Positions 45,086 to 54,284 are shown, counted from the first letter of the stretch. The stretch: DNA of 64,000 nt from Actinomycetes bacterium (GCA_021791195.1 JAJYXB010000016.1:50723-114722); one strand, 5' to 3'. The notes: generated from the letters alone by a model not told the origin. Numbers and translations are program-made.

Positions 45086-46312
45086 ATGTTGATGGCCGTT
45101 TTTAAATCTCGCCGGCTTTTGGTATACGCGGGGCTTGCAGTCCTTTTCATGGTTATCGCGGGCAGCCTGCTGGCTGCGAAATTTCATGGCCCCACGCCTT
45201 CCTCAGATGCTAGAACAGAGACAATGACAGCAACGCGGGTCGTAACTACGAATAGCATTTCCGAAGAAAGTCCTTCGTCTTCCATCGCGAAGCAAGTTGC
45301 TTCCATGTCACTTGAGGAGAAGGTCGGCCAGATGATGATGATCGGCTTTGAGGGAAAGAGCATTAACATTTCGCTTAAGAACATGATTGCAAATGACCAC
45401 ATCGGCAACGTCATCTTGTTTGGCCCCAACATTGATTCCGATCAGCAGGTGGCTGCACTTGATGCCTCGCTGCAACAGCTTGCCGTTGCGGATAAGCAAC
45501 CTGCCCAATTGATGATTGCCACCGATCAGGAAGGCGGCAAGATTCGTCGCCTTGCAGATATCGGTCCTCAATATTCTGAGCCGGTTATTGGCAGCATGGG
45601 AATTGTCTCGGGTGCTGCTTACCTACATCAGAGCGCCTTGGAGGCTGCGCGGCAGCTGAAACAGTTGGGCGTTAATACTGATTTGGCTCCGGTCGCCGAT
45701 GTTTTAAGCGGCGATAAGTCGATCATGATTGATCGCAGTTTTGGGAATGACCCTCGCCTGGTGAGCGAGCTTACCGGCACCGCTGTAAAAAGTTTTAATC
45801 AGGAAAAGCTTATTTCGTGCGTCAAACACTTTCCTGGTCTCGGTTCAGTTGTTACGGACCCGGAAGAAGAGCTGCCGACAATTGCTTCTGACAAAAGCAC
45901 GATCGATAGGCAGGATTTGCCACCCTTCACAGAAGCAATTAAAGACGAGGCTCCAATGGTCATGGTAACCCATGTTTCCGTTCCTGCTCTTGATCCTTCC
46001 ATGACTCCGGCTTCGCTATCGCGGCCGATTATCACCGATTTGCTTCGAAACCAGCTTGGCTTCCAGGGTGTAATCATCACTGACGATTTGGAAATGGGCG
46101 CTATCAGTATTGCGCCAGGCGAAGCAGCCGTAAGCGCAATTGCGGCAGGCGCGGATATGGTTATGTTTGCCCATACACCTCAGAAGCAGCAGCAGGCTTA
46201 TGACGCTATAGTCGCTGCCGTCAAATCTGGCAGGATCAGCGAGGAAATTATTAACGCTTCTGTTATGCGAATCCTTCAAATGAAACAGAGTTTCGGATTG
46301 GACCAGCTTTAG
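45086..46312 (+). CDS. Beta-N-acetylhexosaminidase, glycoside hydrolase family 3
   Basis: 408 residues. N-terminal signal-anchor (LLVYAGLAVLFMVIAGSLLAA), then the GH3 barrel: VGQMMMIGFEG, ATDQEGGKIRRL, KHFPGLGSV (the lysine-histidine motif), and VIITDDLEMGAI with the nucleophile aspartate. NagZ-type enzymes lack a second domain and use the Asp/His pair, as here. It releases GlcNAc from muropeptides outside the membrane, unlike cytoplasmic NagZ. Start ATG 45086. Paired with the amidase. Confidence 0.9.
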   Translation: MLMAVFKSRRLLVYAGLAVLFMVIAGSLLAAKFHGPTPSSDARTETMTATRVVTTNSISEESPSSSIAKQVASMSLEEKVGQMMMIGFEGKSINISLKNMIANDHIGNVILFGPNIDSDQQVAALDASLQQLAVADKQPAQLMIATDQEGGKIRRLADIGPQYSEPVIGSMGIVSGAAYLHQSALEAARQLKQLGVNTDLAPVADVLSGDKSIMIDRSFGNDPRLVSELTGTAVKSFNQEKLISCVKHFPGLGSVVTDPEEELPTIASDKSTIDRQDLPPFTEAIKDEAPMVMVTHVSVPALDPSMTPASLSRPIITDLLRNQLGFQGVIITDDLEMGAISIAPGEAAVSAIAAGADMVMFAHTPQKQQQAYDAIVAAVKSGRISEEIINASVMRILQMKQSFGLDQL

Positions 46313-46367
46313 AAGCAGCATCCCTGCAACCGGCGCTTAAAGCAAGCCGTCCTTTGCTACCTAGAGG

Positions 46368-46592
46368 GTGCGCAGGTGGTTGACATCGGGTGAAAAAAAA
46401 CTGATATCCGTTTTCAGCCTGCTGGTATTGCTGACGGTTGCGGGCGTCGTTCTGGCGACGCTTCATCCGGCAAAATCAAATACACATCCGGGCATCGCCG
46501 CGCCCGCCCGGTCAGTCCCGGTTGCCCCAAAGCAACCGAGCTCCGTTCCGGGAAGCAACAGGCTGCAGGGGCCCGGCCGCAGCGAAGGTTGA
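46368..46592 (+). CDS. Possible small single-pass membrane protein
   Basis: 74 codons from GTG 46368. The segment LISVFSLLVLLTVAGVVLATL is a plausible membrane helix, followed by a proline-rich tail. Weak Shine-Dalgarno site (GAGG). It sits between the GH3 gene and the convergent phosphoketolase gene. No known family. Confidence 0.4.
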   Translation: MRRWLTSGEKKLISVFSLLVLLTVAGVVLATLHPAKSNTHPGIAAPARSVPVAPKQPSSVPGSNRLQGPGRSEG

Positions 46593-46610
46593 GACTCGGC
46601 CTGGGCGCGG

Positions 46611-49004
46611 TCAGCTGGCGCTCCACTTCCATTCCCGCACCTCCGGCAGATCCTGGTCGTTCTCCCTGATATACGAAGCGTGGGCCCGCAGGCGCTCCTG
46701 GAACAGGTCGATGACGTCGCCGGCGACAGAGCTGAGCCGGCTGGCCCGGGAGGCGGCGGCGCTTGCCAGGTGGTAGCGGCTCATCTGGTTGAGCACGAGC
46801 ATGTCGAACGGCGTGGTCGTGTAGCCTTCCTCGATGTAGCCGTGCACGTGGAATCTGCCCGGATTGGGCCGGTGATGGATCAGCTCGTGGATGACGCGCG
46901 GATAGCCATGGAAGGCGAAGATCACAGGCTTGTCCTCGGTGAACAGCTGGGTGAAATCCTCCTCGCCCAGACCGTGCGGGTGGTCATGATGGGACATGAT
47001 CGAGAACAGATCGACGACATTCACCACCTGGAAGCGCAGCTGCGGCAGCTCCCGGCGCAGCAGCCATGCCGCCGCCAGCGTTTCCTCGGTGGGGACGTCG
47101 CCGGCGCAGGCGAGGATGACGTCGGCCTCGCTGGCGCCGTGGCTCGCCCACTGCCAGGCGGAAGCGCCGCGGTTGCAGTGCTCCCGGGCCGACTCCATGC
47201 CCAGCCACTGCGGCGCCGGATGCTTGGAGGCGATGATGAGGTTGACATAGTCGCGGCTGCGCAGGCAGTGGTCCGCGACCGCCAGCAGGCAGTTGGCGTC
47301 CGGCGGCAGGTATACCCGCGACACCGAGCTCTTCTTGTTGACCACGTTGTCGATGAAGCTGGGCACCTGGTGCGTATAACCGTTGTGGTCCTGCCGCCAG
47401 ACATGTGATGTCAAAAGGTAATTGAGCGACGCCAGCGGCGCCCGCCAGGTGATTTCCCGGCAGACCTTGAGCCACTTGGCATACTGATTGAGCATTGAGT
47501 CGACGATGGGGATAAAAGCCTCGTAGCAGGCGAACAGCCCGTGGCGGCCGGTCAAAAGGTATCCCTCCAGCCAGCCTTCACAGGTGTGCTCGCTGAGGAT
47601 CTCCATCACCTTGCCGTCTGGCGCCAGATGGTCGTCGCCGGGGAGGATGGGCCAGACAAAAGCCCGCTGTGTCGCCTCGAAGATGTGCCCCATGCGGTTG
47701 GAGGTGATCTCGTCCGGGCAAAAGAAGCGGAAGTTGTTCGGATCGCGGTTGGCGCGGAAGACGTCGCGCAGATACTTCGACAGCTCGGCCGTGGACTCGG
47801 CGCGTTCCTGCCCGGGGCTGCTGACATATACCGCGTAGTCGTCCGGGCCTGGCAGCGTCAGCTGCCTGAGCAGCCGGCCGCCGTTGGCGTGCCCGTTGCG
47901 GCCTAGCTTCAGCTTGTCCGGCGGGCAGAGCGCCGTGGTCGATGCCAGGGGCCGGCCGCCGTCATCGAACAGCCGTTCCGGATGGTAGCTTCGCAGCCAC
48001 TTTTCCAGCTCGCGCAGGTGTTCGGGATTGCCAGCCGGGTCGTCGATGGGCAGCTGGTGGGAACGGAAAGTACCCTCGATCCGGCGGCCGTCGACCACGC
48101 GCGGCCCGGTCCAGCCCTTGGGTGTCCGCAGGATGATCATCGGCCAGGCCGGCCGCTCCGGCGTGCTGCCGGCGCGGGACTCTTCCTGGATGTGGCGGAT
48201 GCGGCCGTACGCCCAGTCCAGCGCCTGCCACATCAGCGGGTGCATCTCTCCGGGGTCGTCGCCTCCCACCAGGCTGACTTCGTAACCATAACCGTGAAAC
48301 AGGTCGAACAACTCGTCGTCGCTCATCCGGCCCATCAGTGCCGGTCCGCCGAGCTTGTAGCCGTTGAGGTGCAGTACGGGCAAAACGGCGCCCGAGTCAA
48401 CCGGATTCAGGTACTTGTTCGAGTGCCAGGCGGTCGCCAGCGGTCCGGTTTCGGCTTCTCCGTCACCGACGATGCAGACGCTGATCAGATCCGGATTGTC
48501 AAAAACCGCGCCGTAAGCATGTGAGAGGCAGTAGCCGAGCTCGCCGCCCTCCTGGATCATCCCTGGCGTGCCGGGATAGACGTGGCTCGGGGCGCCGTAG
48601 GGCCAGGAAAACTGCCGCATCAGCCGCCGGAGGCCGTCGAGGTCGAAAGTCAGCGAGCGGTCGAACTGCGCCAGCGTGCCCTCCAGGTAGAGATTTGCCA
48701 GGATCGCCGGCGAACCGTGCCCCGGCCCCGGGATCAGCATGATCGAGGCGCCGGAATCCTGGATCAGCCGGTTCAGATGCGCGTAGATGAAGTTGAGGCC
48801 CGGCTGGGTGCCCCAGTGGCCCAGCAGCCGCGGCTTGATGTGCTCCGGCTTCAGCGGCTCGCTCAGCAGCGGGTTGTCCTTCAGGTAAAGCTGCGCCGCG
48901 CCCAGGAAGTTGGCCGCGCGCCAGTAGCGCATCAGCTGCGAGAGGCGCGCCCTGGTCATCGACGGCGCCGGGGCCCGCGATGCTGTCTTTCTGGAATCAG
49001 TCAT
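46611..49004 (-). CDS. xfp: Phosphoketolase (xylulose-5-P/fructose-6-P)
   Basis: 797 residues, full length. TPP-dependent enzyme splitting xylulose-5-phosphate or fructose-6-phosphate to acetyl phosphate. Family landmarks: LGHWGTQPGLNFIYAHLN, PGPGHGSPA, GDGEAETGPLATAWHSNK (TPP motif), the HNGYT stretch in VWRQDHNGYTHQVPSF, and HHDHPHGL. Its ATG overlaps the ackA stop by 8 bases, and acetate kinase then converts acetyl phosphate to acetate and ATP. The two form one operon transcribed leftward with ackA first. Confidence 0.95.
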   Translation of the reverse strand: MTDSRKTASRAPAPSMTRARLSQLMRYWRAANFLGAAQLYLKDNPLLSEPLKPEHIKPRLLGHWGTQPGLNFIYAHLNRLIQDSGASIMLIPGPGHGSPAILANLYLEGTLAQFDRSLTFDLDGLRRLMRQFSWPYGAPSHVYPGTPGMIQEGGELGYCLSHAYGAVFDNPDLISVCIVGDGEAETGPLATAWHSNKYLNPVDSGAVLPVLHLNGYKLGGPALMGRMSDDELFDLFHGYGYEVSLVGGDDPGEMHPLMWQALDWAYGRIRHIQEESRAGSTPERPAWPMIILRTPKGWTGPRVVDGRRIEGTFRSHQLPIDDPAGNPEHLRELEKWLRSYHPERLFDDGGRPLASTTALCPPDKLKLGRNGHANGGRLLRQLTLPGPDDYAVYVSSPGQERAESTAELSKYLRDVFRANRDPNNFRFFCPDEITSNRMGHIFEATQRAFVWPILPGDDHLAPDGKVMEILSEHTCEGWLEGYLLTGRHGLFACYEAFIPIVDSMLNQYAKWLKVCREITWRAPLASLNYLLTSHVWRQDHNGYTHQVPSFIDNVVNKKSSVSRVYLPPDANCLLAVADHCLRSRDYVNLIIASKHPAPQWLGMESAREHCNRGASAWQWASHGASEADVILACAGDVPTEETLAAAWLLRRELPQLRFQVVNVVDLFSIMSHHDHPHGLGEEDFTQLFTEDKPVIFAFHGYPRVIHELIHHRPNPGRFHVHGYIEEGYTTTPFDMLVLNQMSRYHLASAAASRASRLSSVAGDVIDLFQERLRAHASYIRENDQDLPEVREWKWSAS

Positions 49005-50265
49005 GGCTCTCCTTCCGGGTTTGCCGCAGCAGCTGCGCGGTGTGGCGGGCGATCATCAGCTCCTCGTCGGTCTCGACAACCCGCACCTCGATCGCCGAAT
49101 CCGCGGCCGAGACCAGTCCGGCGTTCTGCCGGTTCAACCTGGCGTTCAGCCGCAGGCCGATAAACTCCAGGCCGGCGCAGATGCGCGCGCGCACCGCCGG
49201 CGATTTCTGGCCGATGCCGCCAGTGAACACCAGGGTGTCCAGTCCTTCCAGGACGAATGTCAGGCCACCCAGCTGCCGGCGCGCCAGATGGCAGAAAAGC
49301 GCCACCGCCGCCGCCGCGGATGGCTCCTTTTCCTCAAGCGCCAGCAGATCCTGCATGTCGCCCGAGATGCCGGAGGCGCCCAGCAGTCCGGAGCCGTCGT
49401 TTATCAGCGCCGCCAGCTCATCCCGGTCCAGTCCCTTTTCCCGCAGGAGGAAAAATATAACGCCCGGGTCGAGGTCGCCCGAGCGGGTGCTCATCATCAG
49501 CCCGCCGGTGGGGGTGAAGCCCATGGACGTGTCGATGCCGCGGCCGTCCTTCACCGCCGTCATGCTGGCGCCGTTGCCCAGGTGGGCGATGATCACCCGC
49601 CGCGCCGCCCCCGCCGGTTCACTGCCAAGCCGGCCCATGACGTATTCGCAGGAAAGTCCGTGAAAGCCGTAGCGCACGACGCCGTCCCGCTCCAGATCGC
49701 GCGGTAACGGCAGGGCGCGCGCCGCCGCCGGCATGTGGCGGTGGAAGGCGGTATCGAAGCAGGCGACCTGGCCGGTTCCGGGGAAGCGGCCGCCGAAGTA
49801 CTCCAGCGCGGCGATCTCGTCCGGGAGATGGTCCGGCGCCAGGCGTTCCAGTTCGCGGAGGCCGTCCAGCAACCTTGGCGTCACCAGCTTCGGCGCGCGG
49901 TAGCGCGAACCGCCGTGGACCACGCGGTGCCCGAGGCCGCCGATGGTCTGCTCCAGTCCGCGGCGGCGCAGATGGCGGACCAGCTCTTCCATGGCAGTCT
50001 CGTGGTCCGGCAGCGGCAGCAGCCGTAAGGATTTCCTCCGCGGTATCCGCCTGGCGGCGCCCGTTGACATGCGCGGTGTTTTGCGGGGAAGGGACGCCCG
50101 CCGTGCCGGCTGGCCGCTGGCCACGCGCCACTCGAAGACGCTGTCATCCAGGCCGATGCGCCGCAGATTGCCGCGCTCGACCTCCACTTCGCCCCCGTCC
50201 GCGCCGATGTCATGCAGCGCGTACTTCAGGCTTGATGAGCCGCTGTTTATTGACAATATGCGCAT
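48997..50265 (-). CDS. ackA: Acetate kinase
   Basis: 422 residues from ATG 50265, which has GGGAGG 7 bases ahead. Upstream in-frame codons are ignored because this start gives the standard MRILSINSGSSSLKY N-terminus. Other motifs: VVHGG, CFDTAFHRHMP (catalytic histidine), AHLGNGASMTA, DTSMGFTPTGGL and the late FTGGIGQKSP. It interconverts acetyl phosphate and acetate with ATP. A basic low-complexity insert occurs near residues 45-70, slightly longer than usual. First gene of the ackA-xfp operon. Confidence 0.94.
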   Translation of the reverse strand: MRILSINSGSSSLKYALHDIGADGGEVEVERGNLRRIGLDDSVFEWRVASGQPARRASLPRKTPRMSTGAARRIPRRKSLRLLPLPDHETAMEELVRHLRRRGLEQTIGGLGHRVVHGGSRYRAPKLVTPRLLDGLRELERLAPDHLPDEIAALEYFGGRFPGTGQVACFDTAFHRHMPAAARALPLPRDLERDGVVRYGFHGLSCEYVMGRLGSEPAGAARRVIIAHLGNGASMTAVKDGRGIDTSMGFTPTGGLMMSTRSGDLDPGVIFFLLREKGLDRDELAALINDGSGLLGASGISGDMQDLLALEEKEPSAAAAVALFCHLARRQLGGLTFVLEGLDTLVFTGGIGQKSPAVRARICAGLEFIGLRLNARLNRQNAGLVSAADSAIEVRVVETDEELMIARHTAQLLRQTRKESHD

Positions 50266-50416
50266 GCGCGTCCTCCCGGGCCGGAGCTTAACGCTCTGCT
50301 TCCCGATTTCCGGCTTCCTATGCATGACCGGGAAAAACGGCGAGCCGCCTGACCGAGTTTGAAATCGCCGCCATGGGGCAATCGGTAGATATCGAAAAAA
50401 TGAGGGAAGGACAGAC

Positions 50417-50995
50417 ATGGCTGATCAACGACTCAAAGGGATGAAGGTGGCGATAATAGCCAGCGACGATTTCGAGCAGGTGGAGATGACCGAGCCGCGG
50501 GAGGCGCTGCGCAACTCTGGCGCCATCACCTTTCTGATAGCGCCGCACGCCGGCCAGGTGCAGGCTTTCCAGCACGACCGCAAGGGCGATGCCTTCGACG
50601 TCGAGATGACGCTCGATGAAGCCGCTCCCGATGATTTTGACGGCGTCATGCTGCCGGGAGGCGTAATTAACGCCGACAGGATCCGGCAGGTGCGCCGGGC
50701 GCAGGATTTCGTCGTCAGGATCGACGAACAGGGAAAGCCGGTGGCCGTGATCTGCCATGCGCCCTGGCTGCTGATCTCGGCAGGCCTGGTCAGTGGCAGG
50801 ACCATGACCAGCTATTACACACTCAAGGATGATATCCGCAATGCCGGCGGCCAGTGGCTTGACCGCGAGGGCGTCTGGGACCGCAACTGGATCAGCAGCC
50901 GCAATCCCCGGGATCTGCCGGTGTTCAACCGCCTGATGGTCGAACTTTTCAGTTCTTACTGGCAGGCCGCCGGCAAGCGGCGCGAAGCGGCCTGA
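50417..50995 (+). CDS. DJ-1/PfpI family protein (class I glutamine amidotransferase-like)
   Basis: 192 residues. VAIIASDDFEQVEMTEP opens the flavodoxin-like fold. The nucleophile elbow is VICHAPWLL with cysteine followed by histidine, as in PfpI/YhbO. FNRLMVELF closes the C-terminus. Family members repair glycated bases or proteins, act as glyoxalases or, in archaea, as peptidases. Expressed divergently from ackA, possibly a carbonyl-stress companion of sugar phosphate metabolism (inference). Confidence 0.85.
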   Translation: MADQRLKGMKVAIIASDDFEQVEMTEPREALRNSGAITFLIAPHAGQVQAFQHDRKGDAFDVEMTLDEAAPDDFDGVMLPGGVINADRIRQVRRAQDFVVRIDEQGKPVAVICHAPWLLISAGLVSGRTMTSYYTLKDDIRNAGGQWLDREGVWDRNWISSRNPRDLPVFNRLMVELFSSYWQAAGKRREAA

Positions 50996-51051
50996 AGCCC
51001 GGGGATTTTATCGCGCGGCCTCTGGCGGGCGAGAAAACGGCATCGCCCGCT

Positions 51052-51381
51052 TCAGGATGGATCCTCGGTTTCCGGCAGCCCTTCAATGTCGCGCCGGGTA
51101 AGGAAGCGGCTGAAGTTCTCCTGCAGGGCGTCGAGCAGGTGCGGCATGAACTCGTGGCTGATCATCAGCCGGGCGACCACCACTGCCGGGATGTTGCCTT
51201 CATGGTCCTGCCCCGCGAAATCGGCGTTGGCGAAATCGATCGAGAATTCGAACTCGGAATGGTTCACGCGCGCCATGTTGGCATAGACGCCGCGCTGGAT
51301 CTCGGGGGGCACATTCACCTTCACCTGGGGACCGCGTGGCGCGGCCGGGTCGCCGTTGCCGCCGTTTGTCGGTTCATTCAT
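51052..51381 (-). CDS. DUF3467-like protein
   Basis: 109 residues from ATG 51381, preceded by GGGAGGACGAG. The core (PEIQRGVYANMARVNHSEFEFSIDFA, then VVARLMISHEFMPHLLDALQENF) matches the shape of DUF3467 proteins: two beta strands, a helix, and a conserved 'YAN...H...F..DF' line. The function of that family is unknown. An acidic, disordered N-terminus precedes the domain. Stand-alone gene. Confidence 0.7.
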   Translation of the reverse strand: MNEPTNGGNGDPAAPRGPQVKVNVPPEIQRGVYANMARVNHSEFEFSIDFANADFAGQDHEGNIPAVVVARLMISHEFMPHLLDALQENFSRFLTRRDIEGLPETEDPS

Positions 51382-51539
51382 CTCGTCCTCCCGGGTTCTG
51401 TAGACAGGATGCTTCCCTGATCCTGACAGTATCAAGGGAAACACTGGATTCATCCTATATCGTTTGCGGGAGAATTTCTCCTGCCGCCGCCCCGCCCGGC
51501 AGCGATTCAAAGACTGGTTTTAGAACCGTAAAACCCATT

Positions 51540-51676
51540 TCTAAAGTAATGCAAAGTCGGGTCGATAATTTAATTGAAAGACCCACTACAAGGACTGAGG
51601 CAAAAGCCTCCGCCCTAAAAGGGAGCCCGTAGGTTGTGAGTTTAGCCTCCCCCCACCTACGGGCTCATCTTTTTTT
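51540..51676 (+). ncRNA. Candidate small structured RNA
   Basis: Less GC-rich than its surroundings, and it folds by eye into successive hairpins: GGGTC/GACCC (about 51559-51583), GAGGC-AAAA-GCCTC (51597-51610), CCCT/AGGG and the strong terminator stem (51623-51666). The GCAAAAGCCTCCGCCCTAAA string recalls the c-di-GMP-I riboswitch core, and the run of six C in the terminal loop recalls the actinobacterial 6C RNA. Neither match is complete. With no gene immediately behind the terminator, a trans-acting small RNA or a riboswitch-like leader of the next gene are both possible. 5' end unknown. Confidence 0.45.
51623..51676 (+). terminator. Strong intrinsic terminator
   Basis: GAGCCCGTAGGT (51623-51634) pairs perfectly with ACCTACGGGCTC (51655-51666). 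The 20-base loop ends in a run of C, and seven T residues follow (51670-51676). Orientation is rightward, and no rightward ORF ends before it. Confidence 0.85.
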
Positions 51677-51703
51677 CCCTCCCGCGGATTCTGGCACTTC
51701 GCT

Positions 51704-51731
51704 TGTTGCCTTCATTGGCAGCCGATATAAT
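51704..51731 (+). promoter_or_regulatory. Promoter of the FAD oxidoreductase operon
   Basis: TTGTTG (51704-51709) and a perfect TATAAT (51726-51731) with 16 bases between. It lies 28 bases after the small-RNA terminator and about 175 bases before the ATG at 51905. Confidence 0.5.
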
Positions 51732-51904
51732 TAATCTGCGTTTTACGATAACTGCCAGGGCTTCTTCCGGATGGCTTCGCATCCATATCAGGATGGTTAC
51801 GCCGGCCATGGATTGGCTAGAATTTTGTCCGGGCCTGTACACGGAGGGGGCGGGCGAGCCGGACGTCCCCTGGAAACCGTAAGCATTCTGGTACTGGAGA
51901 GTAC

Positions 51905-53338
51905 ATGACAAAAACATCCACTGACGTATGCGTTATCGGTGCCGGGCCCGCCGGCCTCTGCGCCGCCTTTGTTTTAACCCAGAACAAAAAAGATACAGTT
52001 GTCCTGGAGATGAGCGACCAGATTGGCGGCATCTCCCGCACGGTTGTCAGGGACGGCTTTCGTTTCGACATCGGCGGCCACCGTTTTTTCACCAAGGATG
52101 ACGAGGTCGACCAGCTCTTCCGTGAGATTCTCGGCGATGAGATCATCTGGGTGAACCGCACCAGCAAGATCTTCTACCGCGACAAATATTTTGACTATCC
52201 GCTCAAGCCGGCCAATGCCCTTTTCGGCATGGGCATCGGCACCACCGCCCGCTGCCTCGCCGATTACGGCAGCCTGAAGGTGAGGAACCTCTTTCGCCAG
52301 CCGGAGATCGTTTCCCTGGAAGACTGGGTCAGCAATGAGTTCGGCCACGAACTGTTCAAGCTCTTCTTCAAGAATTACACCGAGAAGGTCTGGGGCATCG
52401 ACTGCAACCAGATCTGTGCCGAGTGGGCCGCGCAGCGGATCAAGGGGCTGTCGCTGCGGGTGGCGGTCAAGGAGGCGATCCGCCCCTCCAACAACGGCAA
52501 GGTGACGACACTGATCGACAAGTTCATGTACCCGCGCCTGGGCATCGGCCGCATCAGCGAGCGGCTGGCCGAGGATGTGGAGACACTCGGCAACGAGGTG
52601 CGCATGCGCTCGCGGGTGACAGCGGTCAACCACGATGGCGGCCGGGTCACTTCGGTGGACATCGAAGCTCCTGAAGGCCCCTATACGCTCGAGGTTGGCA
52701 GTCTCTGTTCTAGCATGCCGCTGACCGAGCTGGTAACGGCGATGCGGCCGGCCGCGCCGGCCGATGTCATCGCGGCGGCGCACAAGCTGCGCTACCGCGA
52801 CCTGATCACGGTCAACCTGATGATCAACAAACCGCGCGTCACCGAAGACACCTGGATCTACATCCACGAGCCGACGATCACGCTCGGCCGCATCCACGAA
52901 CCGCGCAACTGGAGTCCGGAGATGGCCCCGGCCGGCAAGAGCTCCATCGTCGCCGAATATTTCTGCTTCCAGGATGGCGAGGTATGGAACATGGACGATC
53001 AAGACCTGATCGACCTGACCGTGAGCGATCTGGACACGCGCCTTGGCTTCCTGAAAAAGGAAGACATCATCGATGCTTTCGTGGTGAGGACGCCAAAGGC
53101 TTATCCGATGTACGAGCTTGGTTACGAAGAGCCGCTGCGCAAGGTGCTCGACTACGTCGGCGGCTTCTCCAACCTGGAGATCGTCGGCCGTTATGGCACC
53201 TACAAGTACAACAACATGGACCACTCGATGAAGACCGGCATCCTGGCGGCGCACAATCTGCTGGGCGAGTCCAGGCAGGACGTGCTGGATGTCAACCGCG
53301 CCAGGGAATACCACGAGGAGAAGGTCCTGGAGGGTTAA
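51905..53338 (+). CDS. FAD-dependent oxidoreductase, UDP-galactopyranose-mutase/amine-oxidase-like
   Basis: 477 residues. Dinucleotide-binding VIGAGPAGLCAAFVL, then LEMSDQIGGISRTV and GFRFDIGGHRFFTKDDEV, which resemble UDP-galactopyranose mutase and related 'protoporphyrinogen oxidase-like' carbohydrate enzymes. FKNYTEKVWGIDCNQI is also shared with that group. The final segment GRYGTYKYNNMDHSMKTGILAAHNL is the FAD-binding C-terminal motif. In such loci these enzymes modify lipid-linked sugars. It precedes a methyltransferase and two membrane glycosyltransferases, which supports a role in surface glycans. Start ATG 51905, with TGGAGAG upstream. Confidence 0.8.
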   Translation: MTKTSTDVCVIGAGPAGLCAAFVLTQNKKDTVVLEMSDQIGGISRTVVRDGFRFDIGGHRFFTKDDEVDQLFREILGDEIIWVNRTSKIFYRDKYFDYPLKPANALFGMGIGTTARCLADYGSLKVRNLFRQPEIVSLEDWVSNEFGHELFKLFFKNYTEKVWGIDCNQICAEWAAQRIKGLSLRVAVKEAIRPSNNGKVTTLIDKFMYPRLGIGRISERLAEDVETLGNEVRMRSRVTAVNHDGGRVTSVDIEAPEGPYTLEVGSLCSSMPLTELVTAMRPAAPADVIAAAHKLRYRDLITVNLMINKPRVTEDTWIYIHEPTITLGRIHEPRNWSPEMAPAGKSSIVAEYFCFQDGEVWNMDDQDLIDLTVSDLDTRLGFLKKEDIIDAFVVRTPKAYPMYELGYEEPLRKVLDYVGGFSNLEIVGRYGTYKYNNMDHSMKTGILAAHNLLGESRQDVLDVNRAREYHEEKVLEG

Positions 53339-53362
53339 ACCGGCCCCCGGCGCGAGGCCCCG

Positions 53363-54112
53363 CTAAACCGGTTTGCGCGCCAGCGTGATCAGTGTCAGCC
53401 CGAAGGGCAGGTTCCTGCCCGAACCGATCCACTTCCCTTCCAGCTCCAGCAGCGACCTGAACGCCGCGTTCAACGGACCGGGCAACGCGGAGAGATCTGA
53501 ATGCGCCTGCTCCGGATCCACCTTCGAGGGCGGATGGACCGCCTTGCTCGCCAGCCTCACGGCGGCCAGCCCGGGAAACAGGACTGTGTTGGCGCTGGTC
53601 ATCCGCTCGATCCGGAAACCTGCCTGCTGCATCAGCCGCCGCATCCGCGCGCGCGTGTAGCGCCGCACCGCCTGTTGCGAGATGTCGTGCTGGCTGCGGA
53701 GGACCGGGTAGGCCTGCTCGGAGACAAAGTAGAGGCCGCCGGGCTCCAGCACGCGGAAGGCCTCCGCGACGCCCGCGGCGTCGTCCCCCAGGTTCTGCAG
53801 CACTTCGCAGCAGGTGACGTGCGAGAACATCGCATCTTCATGAGGGAGCCTGGCGGCATCGCCCTGGACGACGTTCTTCAGGCCGCGTCGCTGGCAGAAC
53901 TCGATGGCGCGCGGATGGTAGTCGATGCCCCAGGTCTGGCAGCGGCGGCTGAGGATCTCCAGCCGGCCACCGGTGCCGCAGCCGACATCAAGCAGGCGCG
54001 AGCCGGCGCCGATCGTCGGGCCGATGAGCCGGTCCATGATCGATTTCATGCCGGTGAACCACCAGTAGGTGCGTTCCAGGCCGTACATGATGTCATATTC
54101 CTGTGCGAGCAT
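53363..54112 (-). CDS. Class I SAM-dependent methyltransferase
   Basis: About 249 residues from ATG 54112. Earlier in-frame codons up to 54262 are arginine-rich and look non-coding. Motif I LLDVGCGTGGRLEIL, motif II GIDYHPRAIEF, motif III VVQGDAARLPHEDAMF and ALEPGGLYFVSEQ-like helix (here VLEPGGLYFVSEQA) are all present. The N-terminal ERTYWWFTGMKSI is typical of enzymes acting on polyprenyl or sugar-linked substrates. The gene opposes its neighbours in direction, and its actual substrate is unknown. Confidence 0.82.
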   Translation of the reverse strand: MLAQEYDIMYGLERTYWWFTGMKSIMDRLIGPTIGAGSRLLDVGCGTGGRLEILSRRCQTWGIDYHPRAIEFCQRRGLKNVVQGDAARLPHEDAMFSHVTCCEVLQNLGDDAAGVAEAFRVLEPGGLYFVSEQAYPVLRSQHDISQQAVRRYTRARMRRLMQQAGFRIERMTSANTVLFPGLAAVRLASKAVHPPSKVDPEQAHSDLSALPGPLNAAFRSLLELEGKWIGSGRNLPFGLTLITLARKPV

Positions 54113-54255
54113 GCTTCTGGCGTCAGGTCTGAGGATGAGAAACCAGAGGCGGCGCCGGTTTTGGCGCCGGCCCGGTAGGGAAACACCCTCCTTATTGCGG
54201 ATTATATCAGTCTCCCGTCGTATGCGGCCGGGCCGGCACGGAAAGTAAACCCTGA

Positions 54256-54284
54256 TTGACAAAGCAACGGCGGGCTTCTAGTAT
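54256..54284 (+). promoter_or_regulatory. Sigma-70-like promoter of the PIG-V-like/GT operon
   Basis: TTGACA (54256-54261), 17 bases, TAGTAT (54279-54284). Transcription would begin near 54291, about 50 bases before the ATG at 54343. Confidence 0.7.

Larger units (their letters stand above)
51382..51904. other. 523-bp intergenic stretch with small-RNA and promoter features
   Basis: Between the DUF3467-like gene and the FAD oxidoreductase. Contains a structured, terminator-ended segment (about 51540-51676) and, further right, a promoter for the oxidoreductase. No ORF of credible codon usage lies on either strand. Confidence 0.6.

Noticed and set aside
51974..53314. 446-codon minus-strand open frame under the FAD oxidoreductase
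   Set aside because: Antisense to a well-supported gene, and its translation resembles no protein family.
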